Source: Halovenus sp.
Lineage (GTDB): Archaea > Halobacteriota > Halobacteria > Halobacteriales > Haloarculaceae
DNA length: 8,572 bases
NCBI GenBank assembly: GCA_003551265.1
Contig: PUMG01000113.1
Coordinates: 1-8,572 of the forward strand
Reading direction: 5' to 3'
Below, piece after piece: positions 5,487 to 8,572 of the stretch. The position numbers and the translations under genes are program-made. A model generated the notes under the pieces. The model did not search any database. It was given only the letters and a program-made list of their open reading frames with translations, and was not told the DNA's origin. The number at the start of each line of letters is the position of its first letter. Position 1 is the stretch's first letter.

Positions 5487-6617
5487 TCACCGCTTCGGAA
5501 ACGTTTCGAGTGCCCGTTCGAGTTGTGCGCGTTCCTCTCTCGCGCGGGCCAACTCCGCTTCGATGTCACCCGACTGAATTCGCTCTCGCTCGTCGGCAGT
5601 CAGAGTTTCGCGGACGACTGCGCTGTCGCGGATTCGGTCGTAATCGGTCTCTCTTGGCAGGGCAGCGACCGCACGAAGCTGCTCGACGACGTCGGGAGCG
5701 AAGCGGTTCACCGCGGCGGTAAGTTCACGACACCGCAACTGGAGTGTTTTCGCGGGTGGTGGTGGCCAGTCGATGGTGAGTGCGTTGGCGTTCAACCCGT
5801 CGAGGAACGTCTTCTTCCGGCCGACGACGTGTGTGAGTCGTTCCGGGTCGTCGACGTAGTGGCTCAGCTTCGAGTGCGAGTACCCGGCGTACTCCAGGAG
5901 CTTCGAGATGGGTTCGTCTCCCGGCGGGTGCTCACGGATGTAGGTAGCGAGTTCGTCGTCGGGCTGTTCGAACGGAACGAGGGGGTAGGCGGACATCGTC
6001 TCGACGAAGTCGATGACCTCGCGAGCAGACGCTTCCTGTCGGAACTGTGCGAACGCCTCGGTCACCGCCTCGTTGTAGCGCTCGATTGGGTCGCGCAGTC
6101 GGTCGGTCGGGGCGTCGAAGTCAGCGTCTGCGAGGCGGACGAGCCGTTTGAGGTCGGCAATCTCCTCTTTCAGGTCCCGGATGCGATATCTGACATCCTG
6201 GCGGGTGTCGCGGTAGGCGGCGATGGTCTCCTCGCGGTCTTCGAGTCGGGAAACGACCTCACCGACTGGCTCCAGTTGCTCGTAGACGAACTCGAAGTCC
6301 GAGTCGTGAAACCATCGCTTCTGGAGGCGCTCGTCACACTCCTCGAACGCCTCGGTGAGCAACATATCGTCGGGGATGTCAGCGACTACCTCGGCAATTG
6401 CGCTCTGGAACTCGATGTTGGTTCTGATGTCCCCGCCGTCGTCGGTGACGTCTTCTTCGTAGCGTTCGAGAACGGCTGTGAACCGCTCGTAGATGTCCGC
6501 GAGTTCCTGTAACTCACCCTCGCCGAACTCCTCGATTCGCTCGTTCGTCCGTTCGATCTCTTCTTCGAGTCGTTCGAGTTCGCCGAGCAGGTCGGTGGTG
6601 GGATTCGAAGCGCTCAT
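5487..6617 (-). CDS. Coiled-coil protein of unknown function, coupled to hisI
   Basis: This gene encodes 376 residues from ATG 6617-6615, strongly acidic and predicted almost entirely helical. Residues about 9-58 and 117-163 have heptad-like Leu/Ile spacing with Glu/Arg between ([37 protein letters not shown]), and residues 351-372 form a third short coil. Between the second and third coils, about 205-325 is more globular, with [42 protein letters not shown] and a [10 protein letters not shown] linker. No Walker, zinc-finger or catalytic motif is visible, and there is no signal peptide or membrane helix. The start overlaps the hisI stop by four bases (ATGA), so translation is probably coupled. 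It resembles a haloarchaeal hypothetical family. Its link to histidine synthesis is positional only; a cytoskeletal, SMC-like or scaffolding role is equally open. Confidence 0.85.
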   Translation of the reverse strand: MSASNPTTDLLGELERLEEEIERTNERIEEFGEGELQELADIYERFTAVLERYEEDVTDDGGDIRTNIEFQSAIAEVVADIPDDMLLTEAFEECDERLQKRWFHDSDFEFVYEQLEPVGEVVSRLEDREETIAAYRDTRQDVRYRIRDLKEEIADLKRLVRLADADFDAPTDRLRDPIERYNEAVTEAFAQFRQEASAREVIDFVETMSAYPLVPFEQPDDELATYIREHPPGDEPISKLLEYAGYSHSKLSHYVDDPERLTHVVGRKKTFLDGLNANALTIDWPPPPAKTLQLRCRELTAAVNRFAPDVVEQLRAVAALPRETDYDRIRDSAVVRETLTADERERIQSGDIEAELARAREERAQLERALETFPKR

Positions 6618-6985
6618 TCGTACACGTCGTCAGGGTCGAACACACGGTCGGCGACGACGTCGCCGTCGAGCGTACGGTAGAAACACGATTCGTGGCCGGT
6701 GTGACACGCGCCACCGTCCTGTCGGACCAGATACAACAGGGCGTCTCTATCACAGTCAACGCGAATCTCCTCGACACGCTGGACGTTACCGCTGGTCTTT
6801 CCTTTCTGCCACAGCTCCTCACGGCTCCGGGAGTAATAGTGTGCAAGCCCGCTCTCACGGGTGCGGTCGAGCGCCTCCTCGGAGACGTACGCGAGCATCA
6901 ATACGTCTCCGGAGTCGACGTCCTGAGCAACGGCTGGCAGGAGCGCCTGCTCGTCGAACGCGGGTTCGGGGACGTCTGTATCCAT
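6614..6985 (-). CDS. hisI: Phosphoribosyl-AMP cyclohydrolase
   Basis: This enzyme opens the adenine ring of phosphoribosyl-AMP, the third step of histidine synthesis, in the cytoplasm. The product is 123 residues from ATG 6985-6983, a single-domain cyclohydrolase without the HisE pyrophosphohydrolase fusion. Motifs are [36 protein letters not shown] at 77-81, the metal-binding Asp cluster; and [14 protein letters not shown]. The three zinc cysteines C78, C94 and C101 have the 16- and 7-residue spacing of the characterised archaeal enzyme. An in-frame ATG at 7012 would add nine residues (MGVSTHLPR) not expected in the family. The frame also stays open to 7111 but is implausible there. The gene is divergent from tfs and overlaps the next gene by four bases. 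No clear SD precedes the chosen ATG. Confidence 0.95.
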   Translation of the reverse strand: MDTDVPEPAFDEQALLPAVAQDVDSGDVLMLAYVSEEALDRTRESGLAHYYSRSREELWQKGKTSGNVQRVEEIRVDCDRDALLYLVRQDGGACHTGHESCFYRTLDGDVVADRVFDPDDVYE

Positions 6986-7078
6986 ACGCGGGAGGTGGGT
7001 GCTAACGCCCATAGCTCTTGGGATGGCGGAAGGACAGTCGAGACTCGCTCGAAGAGTTCGTCCCCACGAACCCTGTCG

Positions 7079-7090
7079 CTTAACTTTACG
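7079..7090 (+). promoter_or_regulatory. TATA-like box of tfs in the hisI-tfs divergent region
   Basis: CTTAACTTTACG is centred about 25-26 bases before ATG 7110, the spacing expected for a leaderless haloarchaeal transcript starting at or next to the ATG. The whole divergent gap is 124 bases (6986-7109). On the minus strand the same AT-rich patch could start hisI with a leader of about 70 bases. I see no clear TATA box closer to hisI, only a 4-bp inverted repeat GCTA/TAGC at 7001-7015. Confidence 0.5.
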
Positions 7091-7109
7091 CACGCGTATA
7101 TCAGCGGAC

Positions 7110-7430
7110 ATGGAGTTCTGTGACGACTGTGGCTCGATGATGAAGACAGCGGACGGAATGTGGGTCTGTTCGAGCTGTGGCTACGAGAAGCCCCGAGACC
7201 AGCAACGAGAAGAGCAGATGGTGACGACGGCGGGCCAGCAAGAGAGCGAGGTCATCGACATCACCGACAGCGACAGTCAGGGCCTTCCCACGACGAGTGC
7301 AGCCTGTCCAAGCTGTGACAACGACGAGGCGTACTGGTACATGCAACAGATTCGCTCGGCCGACGAGAGCGAGACCCGGTTTTTCGTCTGCACCGCCTGC
7401 GAACACAAGTGGCGAGAGGACGACCACTGA
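7110..7430 (+). CDS. tfs: Transcription factor S (archaeal TFIIS-like RNA polymerase cleavage factor)
   Basis: The product is 106 residues, the normal TFS length. It binds archaeal RNA polymerase and stimulates cleavage of the nascent RNA in backtracked complexes. The N-terminal zinc ribbon uses C4, C7, C20 and C23 ([14 protein letters not shown]). A hydrophilic linker of about 40 residues, Gln/Glu/Ser-rich, follows. The C-terminal ribbon uses C66, C69, C94 and C97 ([17 protein letters not shown]). The acidic hairpin tip that supplies the catalytic metal ligands is intact: [12 protein letters not shown], with D85 and E86. This supports an active cleavage factor rather than an inactive or inhibitory paralogue. 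ATG 7110 is chosen because it gives the canonical MEFCDDCG start and fits the TATA spacing; the frame open back to 6999 lies in the divergent promoter region. Confidence 0.95.
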   Translation: MEFCDDCGSMMKTADGMWVCSSCGYEKPRDQQREEQMVTTAGQQESEVIDITDSDSQGLPTTSAACPSCDNDEAYWYMQQIRSADESETRFFVCTACEHKWREDDH

Positions 7431-7480
7431 GCGTATCGTCGCACATCTCAACCGTGAGTACCGACCCCGAACCGCCGTCG

Positions 7481-8074
7481 ATGCCGACCGACCACCTCGA
7501 GAGCGGGGGCTGGGAACGCGCACACGAGTCGGTCGACACGGTGTTTCGACTCCCGGCGATGCGCGTCCGTGGGTCGACTGTCCAGTACGAAGACGAGCGC
7601 ACGCGCGGGGCACTCGCAACGGCGACAGACGGGACACTCGACGAGTCGACTCGATTCTTTGCGGGTACCCGGCTGACGTTCGAACCACCGCTCCCACCGG
7701 GCACAACTGCCGTGATGGTTGCACCGACACTGAAGAGTGAAGCACGCCGGACGTTCGCCAACCGGCTCCGAGAGCGCGGACTGGTCGATGTCGAACGCGA
7801 CGGTTCACAGAAGCTTCTCGTCGGTAACCGCCGTCGAGCGACCGTGACGAAGTTCACCGCAGTGAACCCACTTGATGACTGGGACCGACAGCTTCCGCTG
7901 GCCTGCTGGGTGGCGGTCTGGACCGATACTGACTACGCGACCGTCGTCACAGGTGGTCATCCGACGGTCGTACTCGCGTCTCATCTCGGCCTTGACACCA
8001 CCGACGAGACGCTTCGGCGCTCCGGAGAGTCCTATCGGGAGGAGTTCTTCACGCTTCTCAGGGGCGTAGAGTGA
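7481..8074 (+). CDS. Conserved-looking haloarchaeal protein of unknown function
   Basis: I do not recognise this family. From ATG 7481 the product is 197 residues. In-frame GTG 7454 would give 206 and lies 23 bases after the tfs stop; neither start has a clear SD or TATA box. The protein appears soluble, with mixed alpha/beta content and no signal peptide. It opens MPTDHLESGGWERAHESVD. Its middle has TRFFAGTRLTFEPPLPPG, then KSEARRTFANRLRERG, a basic helix at about 86-100, and QKLLVGNRRRATVTKF. Its end has LPLACWVAVWTDTDYATVVTGG. The R/K-rich patches are unusual for a haloarchaeal protein and might contact nucleic acid, but no known motif is visible. Codon use and acidic bias match its neighbours. 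It sits in the same direction as tfs and may be read from the tfs promoter. Confidence 0.75.
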   Translation: MPTDHLESGGWERAHESVDTVFRLPAMRVRGSTVQYEDERTRGALATATDGTLDESTRFFAGTRLTFEPPLPPGTTAVMVAPTLKSEARRTFANRLRERGLVDVERDGSQKLLVGNRRRATVTKFTAVNPLDDWDRQLPLACWVAVWTDTDYATVVTGGHPTVVLASHLGLDTTDETLRRSGESYREEFFTLLRGVE

Positions 8075-8123
8075 TACCGTTCTCACGCCGACGGAACGAT
8101 TGATACTGCTCTCACCTCGACGC
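8072..8123. repeat. Degenerate direct repeat in the gap before the phosphoesterase gene
   Basis: TGATACCGTTCTCACGCC (8072-8089) continued by GACGG recurs as TGATACTGCTCTCACCTC (8101-8118) continued by GACGC. About 18 of 23 positions match and the copies are 29 bases apart. The first copy begins at the TGA stop of the preceding gene. They could be operator sites for the next gene or a chance or old duplication. The rest of the gap, to 8176, shows nothing clear. Confidence 0.4.
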
Positions 8124-8176
8124 GGGGAGGCGTATGAAAGCGTCAGCTTGATTCGACCTGCCTGTCGAGACGGTGT

Positions 8177-8572
8177 ATGGCCGTTCATATTCTTCAGTAT
8201 TCGGATGTCGAAACCGCCCTCGACGAACCCGAGCGGTGTGGTGCCCTCGCAGGGACAATCCACGCGCTTGCGGGTGAGGAGACAATCGTCGCTGGCAGCG
8301 GTGACAACACCGCACCGGGTGCCCTCTCGCTCGCGACCGATGGGCACGCTGCGTTGACGTTCTTCGATGCAGTCGACCCGGCGGTCGATACGTTCGGCAA
8401 TCACGACTTCGACTTCGGACCGGAAAACGCGCGCGAACTGGCAGGCTCGTCCCCACAGACGTGGCTGTGTGCGAACGCCACGACGAGCAGCGGACGCTTC
8501 GCTCCCGAGGTGAGCCAGCCGAGTACGCTTGTCGAGACGGACGAAGCCACTATCGGTTTTATCGGTGTTTCG
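8177..8572 (+). CDS. UshA/5'-nucleotidase-like metallophosphoesterase, 3'-truncated
   Basis: ATG 8177 opens a frame that runs to the window end (132 residues seen). The N-terminal half of a calcineurin-like phosphoesterase domain is visible: ILQYSDVE at 5-12, where the family usually has D-x-H; AGSGDNTAPG with the GDN motif at 42-44; DTFGNHDFDFG with GNHD at 74-77; and an ANAT strand at 99-102 followed by IGFIGVS. In UshA-type 5'-nucleotidases these motifs bind two divalent metals. The first motif here has Glu instead of His. There is no signal peptide or lipobox, so unlike bacterial UshA this should act in the cytoplasm. The substrate is unknown; nucleotides or 2',3'-cyclic nucleotides are the usual family substrates. 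The C-terminal nucleotide-binding domain, if present, lies beyond the window. Confidence 0.87.
   Translation, partial: MAVHILQYSDVETALDEPERCGALAGTIHALAGEETIVAGSGDNTAPGALSLATDGHAALTFFDAVDPAVDTFGNHDFDFGPENARELAGSSPQTWLCANATTSSGRFAPEVSQPSTLVETDEATIGFIGVS

Noticed and set aside
4591..5490. Minus-strand open frame of 299 codons antisense to the KaiC-type gene
   Set aside because: Long antisense frames are expected in GC-rich DNA with strong codon bias; the plus strand encodes an intact Walker A/B ATPase here.
4947..6512. Plus-strand open frame of 521 codons spanning the KaiC-type gene end and the antisense of the coiled-coil gene
   Set aside because: Its first third is a frame-shifted shadow of the KaiC domain with Arg/Pro/Cys-rich composition, and the rest is antisense to a well-supported minus-strand gene; no domain is recognisable.
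1..8572. CRISPR array, insertion sequence, toxin-antitoxin or phage-defence system
   Set aside because: No regularly spaced repeats, transposase motifs, terminal inverted repeats or defence-protein motifs were seen on either strand.

Overview
The window looks like chromosomal DNA of a halophilic archaeon (class Halobacteria). It is GC-rich, the predicted proteins are loaded with Asp and Glu, and TATA-like boxes sit about 26-28 bases before start codons. The elongator tRNA-Met carries an intron with a canonical archaeal bulge-helix-bulge. Archaeal-type transcription factor S and a LysK-type hydrolase, an enzyme of the carrier-protein route to arginine, are both present. I see no insertion sequence, CRISPR array, rRNA or prophage signal. 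Gene density is high, and most of it reads as core genome.

Layout. Bases 1-1744 hold the end of an arginine operon: a 5'-truncated lysK/argE hydrolase followed one base later by argF. A 152-residue protein of unknown function follows (1775-2233), with a possible winged-helix-like N-terminus and a possible ACT-like C-terminus. cysS is next (2304-3794). Converging on cysS from the minus strand are the intron-containing tRNA-Met(CAT) (3865-4002) and, upstream of it, a 63-residue tail-anchored membrane protein (4076-4267). That gene is divergent from a KaiC-family ATPase gene (4396-5427), which is preceded by a TATA box and a possible 10-codon leader ORF overlapping its start codon as ATGA.

Bases 5428-5486 separate the KaiC-type gene from a convergent minus-strand operon and contain a perfect 7-bp hairpin, a likely bidirectional terminator. 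The operon is hisI (6985 down to 6614) followed by a coiled-coil protein of unknown function (6617 down to 5487); stop and start overlap as ATGA. Divergent from hisI is tfs (7110-7430), which encodes the RNA-polymerase transcript-cleavage factor. Then come an unrecognised 197-residue protein (7481-8074), a short gap with a degenerate direct repeat, and the 5' part of a UshA/5'-nucleotidase-like metallophosphoesterase that runs off the window (8177-8572).

The genes mix amino-acid synthesis (arginine, histidine), translation (CysRS, tRNA-Met), transcription (TFS) and uncharacterised haloarchaeal proteins. No single coherent new system stands out. The best leads are the leader ORF before the KaiC-type ATPase, the coiled-coil protein coupled to hisI, the two-part protein between argF and cysS, and the D-x-E replacement of the usual D-x-H metal motif in the phosphoesterase.
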